Shown in pieces: positions 35,307-47,633 of a DNA stretch of 64,000 nt (positions within the stretch are counted from its first letter, which is position 1; the number at the start of each line of letters is the position of its first letter). The notes under the pieces are model-generated. The model did no database searches. It saw only the letters and a list, made by a program, of their open reading frames with translations, and was not told the origin of the DNA. Source of the stretch: Daucus carota subsp. sativus (taxonomy: Eukaryota > Streptophyta > Magnoliopsida > Apiales > Apiaceae); assembly GCF_001625215.2 (NCBI RefSeq), contig NC_030385.2, positions 30,591,598 to 30,655,597 of the forward strand. Reading direction: 5' to 3'. A program made the translations under genes and the position numbers.

Positions 35307-38300
35307 TCATTCACCACCATGATCAATATGAATATTTGTGGTCTGTACTACTTGTCCATCATTGCTTTCTTCCTGGCCTAAGATTTCAGCCTTCTCCTTG
35401 GAATCTTGTGGTTCATCCTCATCAGAGGAAACATAATCAGTCATCTCAACTGATTGAACTCTCGAAATATTAACAGCGTGTAGGTTGCGAAATCTTGAAA
35501 TAGCAGAGGAGCATTCAGAACAAACAAGTGCAACTACCGTCAGGAAGGCCGTGATGGTGAAAAGGCCAGCAAAACTGTATGACGTCAAACTTGGTCCGTC
35601 CCGTGGTATATCTTCAGCGTGATATTGAAAGGTATAACCTACCCCAAAATATCTCTTCTCAATCTGTTGAATCTTTCCTTCTTCCATAATATCTAATATT
35701 GCCTTTGAGATGGGCTTAGACAGAGGAGATCCAGTCGGAAAAGCCTGTAACAAAGGTCATTGCATCAATGTCTTATTGAAATACTGTATCATGAACATAA
35801 CATAATAATGTATGATGGAGATTAGGAGACTCACAAAGCCAAATCCACCAGTAGCTGTACCATCCATTTTTGAAGATATGGTTTGATATTTAGAACCGTA
35901 TTTGTGAAGGAATAGTTTGACGTAGGGAATCTCATCAAAAATGACGTCAACCCCTCCATTTTTGCATCCGTGAGAGAGGGCATCATCATATTCCTCCATG
36001 CTTGTATAATTGCGGGTTTTTATGTTCATCTTTTTCAGCATGTCTCCCACAAACGAATATCTTTGATAACCTGCGCAAGCAGGGCTGTCTGCAGAAGGTC
36101 TCAGCTGACTCACAGTTAAAATTGAGGATAAATTGGCGGTATAACTTTGCATTAGTATGTATGCCATGAATAACCATACCACCAGCACAAATTTTGCCCA
36201 TTTGTTTCCCACCATGTTCCCTGCTCGCGAGCCATCAAATTAGGTAATTATTAATTAACAAAACATGTACGTGTGAAGGGGCGGATCTAGCACATAAATG
36301 TTCGGGGGCACCAAGCAAATTTTCTGAAAACACCAATGTATTTTTAAATTTTGTGAGGACACTTCTATAATTTTGAAAAATTAAGAATGGTAAAAAAATG
36401 TAAAAAGAAAATTTAGGGGGGACATGTGTCCCTTGTGCCTCTTCCTAGATCCGCCCCTAGGTGTGAGTGTGTCTTTGTATGTAGTAGCTGAACACTTACT
36501 TTCAGGAAAGGCTAGAGCCGCTAATGGAAATAAGAAGAGCATGCCAAGTTGGCGTTGGGGATTTACATGGCGTTCCAACATTCGGAGGACAAATCCAATG
36601 AAGACGGCTGCTAAAACAATGGTAAGCCATAGATCCCAACTTAAGGGCTTCAAAAATATCCACATGTTTTTGAGCCTGTCAGGTTCGACTCTTACCACCA
36701 TCACCACTCCAGACTCCAAATATGGAAGTGAGAAGTCAGCGGTTATTTCTCGATCAGCCCTTATTGTTAAATCTCCAACCAGTGCATCATACTTCGGAGT
36801 CTACACATACATATATTTGGACTAATGAAAAAGATTAAATGTGGGAATAGTAACATAGTGCACTATTTACTAACCTTGGTGCCGCTTAGCTTATTGACTA
36901 GATCTTTGTATGTTTCAATACTCTCGTCCACAGGAATATATTGAGGTTCAATCTTGAATGATAATGAATCCAAAGCAGCTTCGAATACATCTATGCAAAA
37001 GCCAGTGACATTATATTTCTTGGTGTCACCAAGTACTTCAGTCACGTTTACAAATTCCTTGAAACCCTTTTTTCTTGGAACCCCTACCTTGAGTTTTTGG
37101 CCCATTACTGGTACCTCCCATCCGTTGGGCTTCTTTGTAGAGTCTCCTGGCCAAATGATTGGTTTAAGAACATTTTCTACAGGTCCTGAATAAACTGCTC
37201 CATGACCATCGTAAGTTGTGGTTGCTATTTTCCGGCTAAAGCCACTTCTTGATGTCCAGTATCCCACAACTCTATCCCCATTACCAACTACGTTGATTAT
37301 CTCTTGAACTGGAGTTTCTAATTGTCCATCCTTCAACTTGAATTCTCCGCTTAGGCCTAGGAATCTGGTCTCCCATATTTTTTGGACAAGTCCTGGGCCT
37401 GTCTCCGAGACTCTCAAATCTGTGATAGCCGCGCTTGATGCATTTGATTTATCAAGACTCGTTCTCACTTGAGGGAGCTTTAGCTTCTCTACTGATGTGG
37501 CTAATGCCCAAACTGTGTCGTACGCCCTCAAACAAAGCATATTGATATTGTTTTCCTTCCGCTTGATCTTGAAAATCTCCAAATTTTTTGATTTAGGTAC
37601 ATAAGGCTTTACACCTATAACACCTTCCATTGCCTCAATAGTTGTAGCATCCAAGGACCTTAGCGTGTTGGATAAAGCATCGGTGATGATCCATGCTGTA
37701 CCATTGTTCATAATTCCCTCCTCATTTGCAATAGAAAACAAGCGAGAAGCAAGGTCAGAAGAAGTCATGTGGACAAGATACACCCGAGTTTGCATTCTCC
37801 TCAAGTTGCTTAGCTCTTGCCTTATATGAGATTCATTGGCAGAAGATGAGATTGCAATCACATAAGATAGCTGAATACTTGCTTTCTGAAAGGCGTCTGT
37901 CAGAGAAGGAATAAAACCGGTACTAGACTCTGTGTCTGTATTATCTTGATAAAGCACTACTACAGCATCATATCCGAGTTTTTGGACAAGGGAAGTGATA
38001 CATTCAAGCTGAGAAGAATCCGGCAGTGTGGTTCGAATGAAATAAGGATTCTGCGAAGGCCAGAGCGAAGAGCTTGTAACAGAAAATGAGATGATTGGAA
38101 CCTGAGATTTCCCTCCAATTTCCGCAACAAATGTGGCTTCCTTGGAGTATTGTGGCCCGATAATTGCATACACTTGGTCATCGTTAACCAACTCCAAAGC
38201 TGCATCAGTTGAAGTGAGTTAGATAAATAAGCAATACGAAACCACAAGTTACATTTAAGTGACTTGAACCACCTGCTGAAGCTGCAGATAAAACACCATT

Positions 38301-38552
38301 CGAGTTCTTAGGGTGTAAAACCAATCTTGTAGTATAGTGTTTATTTAGAGAGTAGAAATCAGACAATGCCGTGGAGATGCAAGAATTGGCCGCGAAACCG
38401 GTGGACGAGTTAAAATCAAGAACTACACCAACACTAACAGCAATATGATTTTTCGGTTCTGAATGGGTACTTGTTTCGGTTTCGGCAGTAATTAAGAGGA
38501 GAATAGTGCTATTGATGAGCAAAATATAGAGGTGTAGCTTGGAGAACCCCAT
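35307..38552 (-). CDS. Glutamate receptor-like channel GLR-G, intact
   Basis: Exons: 38552-38273, 38199-36875, 36800-36500, 36220-35835 and 35744-35307. The product is 909 aa, with GT-AG introns in the family phases. It starts MGFSKLHLYILLI (signal peptide). VGVVLDFNSSTGFAANSC opens the amino-terminal domain. Exon 2 is 57 bases shorter than in GLR-A: about 19 residues between KSKNLEIFKI and NMLCLRAYDT are gone, in frame, in the amino-terminal domain. S1 ends LKVGVPRKKGF..GFCIDVF. M1/pore are in exon 3, M3 SYTANLSSIL in exon 4, which has three extra residues in SKMDGTATGGFGF, and M4 TSYSFAGLFTITAFLTVVAL in exon 5. Intron 3 has gained a 180-bp MITE. Family role as for GLR-A. Confidence 0.92.
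36278..36457. mobile_element. 180-bp MITE in intron 3 of GLR-G
   Basis: Inverted ends GGGGCGGATCTAG and, on the minus strand at the right end, GGGGCGGATCTAGG. Flanks acgtgtgaa and aggtgtgag suggest a 9-bp target duplication with two differences. The corresponding intron of GLR-D reads atgtgtgagtgtgtc at the empty site (near 19785). No ORF. Confidence 0.8.
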
Positions 38553-39741
38553 GGCAGCCCACCACTTTTCTAGAGCACCAAAGAATGTACAGTAATACAC
38601 AGGGGAAGACGTAGTTGAATAGAAGTACTACAAAAACAAGTGATTGGTGCGTACAATTCCTAATGTGTGGCATGAATCAGAACCTGTCACGGAGTAGAGA
38701 CATTTCTTACCTATAGTTGGCATTGACCGTTGTGTTGCAAAACAAGTGATTGTGCATACAATTCCTAATATTTGGCATGAACGAGAACCTCGTATAGAAG
38801 ATTAAACACATTTTTTGCATCTAGTCAGCGATTATTGTTGTATTGCTAGTGCATAAACTCCACAATACGTTTTAAATAAAATTCATATGGATATATTATA
38901 AATTCTCTTTAAAATGATCCTATATACAATTTTGTAAAGTCGAATTTCAAAAGTAAGTTACTAAAAGAAGTTAAAATTTTCAGACTCTTACTTATAAGTC
39001 AAAAGTTAACTTATAAGTCAGCATTGTCTACTGTTGTATGGCTAGTACTGCCTCCTTAACTCCTTTGCCTCAGAAGCGCATAGATTTATGTCAAAGCTTA
39101 AAATCTTGGAAAGAAATGTCTTCAATTCTTTTCAGACAGCGGTGATGCAAAGAATCTTGTTGCACACATAGTCTTGCTGACTCTAATGGGGCAGGCATGC
39201 AGGAATATTATGTCGATTTCTTTTCTAGACTGTTTGAACTTTGAAAATTAAGCTCCCATGACAGCAAACAAATACCAGGACTAACATAAATGACAAGAAG
39301 TCATTAACAAGATCATCTACCATCTCTGCAAAACAACAAGTAGTCATTATCACTATTCATTATCATCTCTACACAACAAGAACTCATTATCAAGTTTCAG
39401 CATCAACTTAGCCAGTTGCAGAGGCAATCAAGAAATCCTAGGTCATTTTTTTTTTTGTGTTGAATCCTATGCCACTTTGTTTCCTGAAAGTACCACGATG
39501 ACTTGATGCAGATTGATATATGTCTCGTAGAGTCGATATTTCAGCCATGAAGTCAATAAGTTTTAGCAATTTAGCCCCATAAAGATTTCTTTCCTTAGCC
39601 TATACATTTTTTTTTCCAGATAAAACTCCAGGTTGTCATAACACATATATTCAGTACAGGAAAGACGTTTAGCTTAAATATGATGAGTTATGCTATAGTA
39701 TCCACAAATCTCTACAAGAGTAGTGCTAATCTATAACTTGG
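38553..39741. other. GLR-G upstream spacer with tandem duplication
   Basis: 38629-38747 and 38748-38860 are diverged tandem copies (about 119 bp) around aaaacaagtgattg and ggcatgaa(t/c)(c/g)agaacct. The conserved upstream block found at other GLR genes was not seen here. 39280-39480 has fragments related to the duplicated spacer at 17570 and 21290 (ctctgcaaaacaacaa). Confidence 0.65.
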
Positions 39742-42700
39742 TCATCCACCACCATGATCATTATTAGCATTTGTGAGTTCCACTTCTTGTTCGTGGCTCT
39801 CTTCTTGTTCTAAAATTTCATCGACGCCCTCAGAATCTTGTTCATTTTTAGGGGGAACATCCTCAGCCGGATTAATAGAGTTTCGGCTGCGATAACTTGA
39901 TATAGCGAATGAACATTCAGAACAAATTAGTGCAAGCAGAGTAAGAAATGCGGTGATAGTGAAAAGGCCTGCAAAACTGTATGTAGTCAAACTCGGACTG
40001 TCTCGTGATAAATCTTCTCCTGCGTACTGAGAGGTGTATCCCGGCCCAAAATAATTCTTCTCGATATCTTGAATTGTTCCTTTTTCCATTACGTTTAGTA
40101 TTGCCTCTGAAATGGGCTTAGATAGAGGAGACCCAGTCGGAAATGCCTATGATATTAACACAAGCAGCTATCAGATTTGTGCTCTAAAAAGTCAATAGGT
40201 GCATGCCTATTTTATACAGTTCGTATTCTGTCATGTTATTCCACCTATCGACCTACTAGTTGGTTTTTCTGAGGAGTAGTGTCAGGTGTACATAATTTTG
40301 TAAAAAAAAATTGTACATAATGACATGACAATCGATGCGGAATGTTTTAATTGAGGTTGTTGATGTGAATACAGGACCATTTCAATTAAAACCCACCATA
40401 TGTTATTATCTACAAAATTTTGTACATAATTCTGTACACCAAGCATTTTCCTTTTCGGAAATAGTCTCTCTACTTTGTTTAACAACAGATACACTATCTT
40501 GATTGGTGAAGAAGGATACTTACAAAGCCAAATCCACCAGTACTATAAGTAGCTCCGGCCATCTTATACTTGGAACCATATTTGTGAAGGAATAGTTTGA
40601 TGTAGGGAATCTCGTCGTAAATAGCGTCGACCCCTCCATGCTTGCAACCAAGAGAAAGGGCCCTATCATAAGCCTCCATGCTTGAATAACTGTAGCAATT
40701 AGCGGGGCTCAGTTTCAGCCAATTTGTGAGTATCTCTTTCACAAACGAACCTTCTTGATAACCTGCGCAAGAAGGAGTATCTGTGGAAGGTCTTAGCTGA
40801 CCCACCGTTAATATTGAGGACAGATTTGCTGTGTAACTTTGCATTAGTATGTATGCCATGAACAACCATACTACTAGCACAAACCTTGCCCAACTGTTTC
40901 CCACAATGTTCCCTGTTTTTCGAACATCAGATTAACAAATCATATATGCATGTGTGGGTATATCTTAATGACTTAATTTATCTGTAGTAGATTAGCAACT
41001 TACTTTCAGGAAATGCTAGAGCCGCCAAGGGAAACAAAACGAGCATGCCAAGTTGGCGTTGAGGATTCAAGCGGCGCTCCAACACGTGGAGCACAAGTCC
41101 AATAGAGATAGCAGATAGAACAACTGTGAGCCAGAGATCCCAACTTAATGGCTTTAAGAAAATCCACATGTTTTTCAGCCTGTCGGGTTCAGCTCTTACC
41201 ACTTTTACTACACCAGATTCCGAGTATGGAAGTGAAAAATCAGCTGTCCCTTCTCGCTCAGCCCTTATCGTTATATCTCCGACCAGTGCCTCATACTCCG
41301 GATTCTGTAAACATACATATATTCTAACTGCAGGATACAAGACTCAACATAGGAATGAAAAAATTATTACTTTTGCATACTAACCTTAGTGACACTTAGC
41401 TTGTCGACTAGATCATTGTATGTTCCGTTGCTGCCACCACTGTCATTCACGAAAGGAATAAATTCAGGAACAATCTTGAATGGTAACGAATCTAAAGCGG
41501 CTATAAAGACGTCTATGCTGAATCCAGTGACATTGTATGTCTTGGTGTTACCAATATCTTGCACATCCACAAATTCTGTAAAACCTGTTTTTTTTGGAAC
41601 CCCTACCCTTAGCTTTAGGCCCATCCCTGGTACATCCCATCCTTTCGGCTTCTTTGTAGACTCTCCAGGCCAGATGATTGGTTTAAGAACGCCATCAACC
41701 TGGTTCGAATAAACTACACCATGATCACCCTCGTCTGCACTTGCTATTTTCCGACTAAAACCTCTTTCTGGTGTCCAGTAGCCAACAGTTCTATCACCGT
41801 TTCCACCGTTCCCAACTATATTGATTATCTCTAGAACTGGAGTTTCTAATTGTCCGTGTCTCATCTTAAATTCACCACTTAATCCAAGGAATCTGGTTTT
41901 CAAGATTTCTTTGACAAGTCCTGGGCCTGCCTCTGAGATTGTCATATTTGTGATGGGATCTCTCGATGCATTTGATTTTTCTTGGCTCCTGTTTATTCCA
42001 GGGAACTGGATCTTCTCTACTGCTGTGGCTAATGCCCAAACTGTGTCGTATGCCCGCAGACAAAATAAATTAACATCGCTTATATTTTCAGTGAGAGCAG
42101 GCTGTTGCTGGAGTAACAAAAATTTATTCCACCTGATTCTGAAATTCTCCAAATTTTCAGACTTAGGTACATAAGGCCTTACGCCTATAACGCCTTCCAT
42201 TAATTCAATAGTTGGAGCATTCAAGGAGCTTAGTGAATTGGATAAAGCATCAGTGATGATCCATGCAGTTCCTTTGCTCATCATTCCCACCTCATTCGCA
42301 AGAGAAAAGATGCGAGAAGCAAGGTCAGGAGAAGTCACATGAACAAGGAATACCCGAGTTTGTATACCCCTTAATTGTTTTAGCTCTTTCTTTATATTAG
42401 ATACGCTATCAGAAGATGACACTGAAATCACATATGAAAGCTGAATACTTGCTTGCTGAAAGGCGTCGGTCAGAGACGGAATAAAATTGTTGCCAGGCTC
42501 TCCTTCTGCATCATTTTGATAAAGCACTACAATCTCGCTCCATCCAAATTGCTGGACAAGGGAAGTGACACATTTTAACTGAGAGGAATCCGGAAGTGTG
42601 GTTTGAATAAAATATGGAGTCCGTGTAAGCCGAAACGACGAGCTTGTCACAGAAAATGAGATGATCGGCACCTGAGACTTCCCTCCAATTTCTGCAACAA

Positions 42701-43142
42701 ATTTAGCTTGACTGTAGTATTGTGGTCCAATAATTGCTTCCACTTGGTCCGCGTTAACCAACTCCAAAGCTGCACCAATAAAAACGAGTAAAGATAAACA
42801 CTCGATACATATTGCAAAAAAAAAAACCACCTACTTGTAAAAAAATTCAATGAACAGCTTACCTGCTGAAGCTGCAGATAGAACATCATTGGAATTCTTA
42901 GGGACTAAAGCCAATCTTGTAGCGTAATGCAGATTTTCGGTGTAGAAATCAGAGAGTGCGATAGATATGCAAGAATCGGCCACAAAACCATCGGATGAAT
43001 TAAAATCAAGAATTAAACCAACATTAATAACAGTAGGATGCTTCGATGGTGTTCTACTTGTTTCATTTTTAGCAGAAACTAAGAGAAGAAGAATAGTATC
43101 GAAGAGTAAAAGATAAAGGAACAGATTAGATAACCCCATCAC
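39742..43142 (-). CDS. Glutamate receptor-like channel GLR-H, intact
   Basis: Exons: 43142-42863, 42769-41385, 41304-41004, 40912-40524 and 40146-39742. The product is 919 aa with all GT-AG introns. It begins MMGLSNLFLYLLLF (signal peptide; Met2 at 43139 possible). S1 has LRVGVPKKTGF and GFSIDVF; S2 starts NPEYEALVGDITIRAERE; M1 is in WIFLKPLSWDLWLTVVL; the pore loop is GMLVLFPLAALAFPE; M3 has SYTANLSSILTVGQLRP. Exon 4 opens NIVGNSW where all paralogues have NMVGN, and it has four extra residues in the KEILTNWLKLSPANC region. M4 is TTYSFAGLFTITAFLTLLAL, with a short acidic tail. Outermost, right-hand gene of the array; family role as for GLR-A. Confidence 0.93.
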
Positions 43143-43174
43143 ATTTCATATAATTGGGATAACAAAGATCCTGA

Positions 43175-43182
43175 TATTTATA
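43175..43182 (-). promoter_or_regulatory. Probable TATA box of GLR-H
   Basis: Minus strand TATAAATA, 33-40 bases upstream of the GLR-H start codon. Very close to the ATG, so the 5' leader would be short or absent if this box is used with the first Met. Confidence 0.45.
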
Positions 43183-43349
43183 GAGGGGTAAGATATAGCA
43201 GAACATAAGTAATACATTATAGCATTGTGCATGTTTCCATTCAAAGATTGAACAAGTCATAGTAGTAAGAAACATATACAAGTCTTTCCTGTCTATTGTT
43301 GATATCTGGTAAGAGGATTAAAAGCTTAAAGAAAAAGAAATGAAAAACT

Positions 43350-43430
43350 TATAGCGACTTGAGTAGTCCTCACTCAGATCCTGGTAGATTTTGATTACCT
43401 CCTTTACTTGGGGAGTAGTACTTATGCTAA
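43350..43430 (-). promoter_or_regulatory. Conserved GLR upstream block (copy H)
   Basis: Plus-strand atagcgacttgagtag, then cctggtagattttgattac, then ctcc, then ggggagtagtactta. Diverged but collinear with the block in GLR-A, -C, -D and -E, at the same distance from the start codon. Confidence 0.45.
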
Positions 43431-43436
43431 AATATA

Positions 43437-43654
43437 CTCCCTTCGTGCCCGGTTGTTGTTTACGTTCAGTGTTTGCACGCATTCCGAGGCTCCTATAAAA
43501 TATAGTTTTATAATTTCTTTTTTAATAAACGTTTAAACATCAAACTTTCATTGAGAGGAAAAAAATTTAAAAAAAAAATTATGGAACTATACTTTAAATG
43601 AGTGTGGAAAAACGTGCCAAAAAGTAACGTAAAGAATTGAGGGGACAAAAGGAG
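43437..43654. mobile_element. 218-bp Stowaway-type MITE
   Basis: Left end CTCCCTTCGTGCCCGG; right end on the minus strand CTCCTTTTGTCCCCTC. TA flanks. Inner arms ttgtttacgtt/aacgtaaagaa extend the inverted repeat. It abuts the conserved block upstream of GLR-H. Confidence 0.82.
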
Positions 43655-44393
43655 TATTATCTTGTTCTTAATTTCTTATACATACTTCATCATCACATTT
43701 CTCATACATACTTCATCGCCATATTTAAGCTGGAGTATGTTATTCATAGCAAGTAGACATCGACGACTTCTTGAATCAGAGTAGTATATTTTAATCTATA
43801 GAATTGAGAACAGAAGCAACCTACAATCCAAAAAGTAAGAGTAAAATTGACATATACACACACATTTTGTCATCCTACTTGTTTGCTATGTTGGTAAAAT
43901 CTTTGTAAATTTACAAATGACCGGTTCCAAGAACAGTATGCATCCTTAGTCCAACGTCTAAAAGTCAACATGATTAGAATAATACTACTGTGATTATCAT
44001 CCGCTTGTTCAGAGCAATTTCACTAAGATAATCCAGTTTCAGAAGTGTTATTTAATCAGCAAGAACCTGTCGAGCTGTGCTTCTTTTGGAGTCAACTCTT
44101 CGTAAGCACGTTCTAGGTAGGAATAATTTGCAGCGTATTAGTTCCATGCATGATGCAGCATCTGGATTCTTTTTAATTTAAGGAATCCCAGTGTATCTGG
44201 AAAATGTGGTGTCATAAGAAAAGTCATCTAGTTGCCTTCATTATTTTATAACTCAATTTAAAGTCTGGATTATTTCTTTTCCCGATATTATAATCCGCTG
44301 TTCTTCAATTGAAAACTATTTTTAAGGAAAACTGGAAAACTGAAAACCAATTGATTTTCGTTGCAGAAACAGATAAGTTTGATGCACGCATTA
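43655..44393. other. Spacer right of the GLR array
   Basis: Noncoding, with pieces recalling the GLR-C/D upstream spacer (for example ttatcatccgcttgttcaga near 43995). No gene was recognised. Confidence 0.55.
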
Positions 44394-44611
44394 GAGCATC
44401 TCCAATGACGTTGGCTATAATCGTCGGCTAAATGGAACCTGTAAGACATTATGTAAAATTTGCCGAACCTTATTTTAGATTTTTACAAACCTCTCAGCTG
44501 GGTATAGTTGGAGTATGAGTTTTCCGAGCTGTTGGATAATTTTTTTTATTTTTAGTATGTCAACTCACCTTTTAGCTAAAGTCTTTCAATGATTGGAGTT
44601 TGGAGATGCTC
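44394..44611. mobile_element. 218-bp Tourist-like MITE
   Basis: Ends GAGCATCTCCAATGA and GAGCATCTCCAAAC (minus strand), TTA duplicated at 44391-44393 and 44612-44614. Same terminal motif as the elements at 7247 and 46432. Confidence 0.88.
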
Positions 44612-46092
44612 TTAACACATCTAGTAGCAATACAATTTAGAAATAAATAAGGTTTGAAATGATCTAATGCAGTGATGCCTACCTAGTCTTCTGGAACATC
44701 TTATTACTAAACACCTTGGCTGGAGGAGTTACAGAAGGTTCACAGAAAGTGCAATTTTGCCATGAAGCTATACATATATTTCATAATACCTCCCATTTAT
44801 CACAATGTGCACATGTTAGATAGTCTTTATGTACCATACTTGTTGTGTTGTATCTATTAACCAGATAAAACATTATAGCACAAGTAAATAGGATTTGCAA
44901 AGAATTGTAGTCATCACAAACAAAAGAGGAGCTTAGAGGGAGTCAGTTATTTGGTGCTCAGTTGCTCACATTAGAGCTATATACATGTAGAAAGCTCAGA
45001 CTGCAGGATAGTAATATCCTTGCCACAAGTCAGCTTAGGTTTTTGGGTGAAAGACTATTTTGATTCCCATTTTTGCGAGTTTAGCCGGTGAAGCATTTTG
45101 GATTGCGCGCTTCAATTTGTCTACGTATTATTTTTTAATTTGGTAGTTGTCGGTTTTGTAACCGAAATGGAGCCGATTATAACCAAACCAGGTTTTTTAA
45201 ACCGAAACCGAATCCGAACCGGCGGTTGCAATTTTCAATATTAAAAACCAAGGACATATGGTTGCGGTTCCGTTTTTATCCAAAAACCGAGCCGAACCGG
45301 CCATGCTCTCCCCTAGTAATCTCGCATACAATCCGCCTATTCTCAGATTTTATTTGATTTTAATTTTTGTTGCAACTTATCAATATTATGAACTATCAGT
45401 GGTCTCATATCGAGCCAGCCTCAATTATTTGGGTGTTCCTCTGTAAATTTAAATAATTAATTTTAAACAATAAACAGTAATTATAATATATAACTTGTGA
45501 CAAGAAATAAAAATTATATTAATTATTCACGAGGACTATTTAGCAAATCTATACGAAGCGCTCAAAAAATAATTTAATTAATTATAAATTAAATTTAAAA
45601 TAATATACTAATAGAAGAATATATAATACCAGTTTATATATAATGATAATACTAGCTTTAAACTCGTGTGAATAGATATATAGTTTAAAATTTAATATTT
45701 ATATTTAAGTTTTAACGTCATATTAATGAACTGAAGTTCGATTAATTGTATTAAACAAATGATTATATTTTTTCTTGAAAAATTTAATATTTAATTTTTT
45801 TTTATATTATAAATCCATTGTAAACAATAACATTTTTATAATCAATCTATAAATATTATTCTAATATCAATATATAGTATTTAACATAATATATTTGACT
45901 CTTTTTATAATTATATAATATCATAAAAATTAAATTTAAAATTTGTCACGTAATTTCGTTCCATTTTCAGATAAATTCAGGATCATTCATTTTCTTTCTC
46001 CACTTCCTTCCTGCATTCCATTTTGTTTCTCCGAGACGAATCAAGCCCCCTAATCAAGCCCCCTCGGTCTATTATACTTAATTGCTAACGTG
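44612..46092. other. AT-rich gene-free stretch
   Basis: Contains a patch rich in ccgaaccgg/aaccgaa repeats (about 45150-45300) of unknown origin. Otherwise AT-rich; no gene or RNA was recognised. Confidence 0.55.
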
Positions 46093-46330
46093 CACTCCCT
46101 CCGCGGGCTCCGTCTGCGTGGATAGCATATATTGGGAGACGGGAACGCAACACGGAATTTAATGCTCCGATAAAATATAGTTGTATAATTTATTTTTATA
46201 ATTTTTTTTTCCTGAATTAAAATTTATATGTTAAATATTTATTCAAAAAAAATTAAAAATAAATTACAAAATTATATTTTATGAGAAAAATCGTGTTAAA
46301 AAAAATAATAGAAATAAATAGCATAGAGTA
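46093..46330. mobile_element. Degenerate Stowaway-type MITE
   Basis: The left end ctccctccgcgggctccgtc and internal phrases (gggaacg, ttaatgctccnnnnaa) match the element at 54914. The right end is decayed (agcatagagta). Boundaries are approximate. Confidence 0.5.
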
Positions 46331-46431
46331 TATCAATAGATAATACGGTTTTCCAGTATGGCTGCATCTCAGCAGTCAGCTCCCAAGTCTCCGCGCCTCG
46401 GCCCAAGTATCTGTACCTTGAGTTTTTATTA

Positions 46432-47545
46432 GAGCATCTCCAACGCAGGTCAACTGTTAGCTTTAAAGTCTATGTGTCAGCTCATATACCTGATATGCAA
46501 AAAAAACATCACTCCAACGCAGAGACCTATTAGCAATATTAGCAATATTTTTAGATGCCGAGAAATCAGCACGTTACATTTGTTGAACCAAAGTCTGTCA
46601 TCTATATCATATCCACGTCATTTTCTTTTAAAATTTAACTCAAAGAAAATTTAAACTTGCTCCAACCTATATATCTATATTATATTATATATGTATTATA
46701 ATATTATAATCCTATTATATATATTTGTATAACTTTTTAATTTTATAATTTAATCTAATGTATTGTTAGGTGTAAAAATATTTATAACAAATAAATAATA
46801 TAATAAAAATAATATAATAAAACTAATATAATAACTTATATAATTATTTAACGTCAATTATGAATTTTTAACAAAAAAAATTAGTAAATGTTTTACATGA
46901 TACAAGTAATTTTTGTTAATTAGTTTTTTTAAGTTTTTATTATTATAATAGTATCGGTATATATGTTTTTATTAGTTATATTTTCTATTTTCACCTGTAT
47001 TAAATAAAAAATTAATGAATTTTTTATTTTAATTCTTTCAAACCCGTTTTATCAAAAGATAATTAGCTTAAAATCTTTCGCACTAACTTTGATTCTTACC
47101 CTTCTAAATTTTATTTTATTTTTATTTAAAGCATGTAACATTCTACCTAAATCATTTTTATAATATTTAAATTGAAATATTTAAGGTATTATTGTTATTA
47201 TTGCAAGTATAGATGTATTATTTATTTTTTTTACAAATAATATTGTTATGTGAAAATGCTACTTTATTTTCAATCAAAATTTTTAAAAATTATAATATAA
47301 TAATATAAAAATGTTAAATATTATAATTAATCATTATCTATTAAAGATATTATTATTTTTTCAATAATATATAATAAACACTAAATAAATTATTTTATTG
47401 TATATTTATAATTAACATTTAAAATAATATTTTGAATATAACTAATGGTTTTAGCTAATACCCATTGGAGCAAAATTCCTTACAGGCTTTTTTTAGCTAA
47501 TGATGTTTTTAGCTAACAGTTTCATCTTTAGCGTTGGAGATGCTC
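46432..47545. mobile_element. 1114-bp Tourist/PIF-like non-autonomous element at the SmE promoter
   Basis: Ends GAGCATCTCCAACGC and, on the minus strand, GAGCATCTCCAACGC: a perfect 15-base match. TTA at 46429-46431 and 47546-47548. gttagct repeats lie inside both ends. The interior is very AT-rich with no ORF of note. It ends 88 bases upstream of the SmE start codon. Confidence 0.9.
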
Positions 47546-47560
47546 TTAGGGTTTAAATAG
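47546..47560 (+). promoter_or_regulatory. Telo-box/TATA-like promoter core of the SmE gene
   Basis: ttagggtttaaatag directly follows the transposon. agggttta is a telo-box, frequent in plant promoters of ribonucleoprotein and translation genes, and tttaaata is TATA-like, about 80 bases upstream of the ATG. A site-II-like ggccca lies at 46400-46405, now more than 1.1 kb away because of the insertion. Confidence 0.45.
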
Positions 47561-47633
47561 AAGCAGATAGCTATAACCATCCTCCTAAATTTCACTTTGA
47601 TTTTTTGCTGGCAACAACTTTTACCTTGCAGCC

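Noticed and set aside
45150-45310. Possible LINE or other retroelement fragment suggested by aaccgaaccgg repeats
   Set aside because: No reverse-transcriptase or other domain and no terminal structure; left as unexplained low-complexity sequence.
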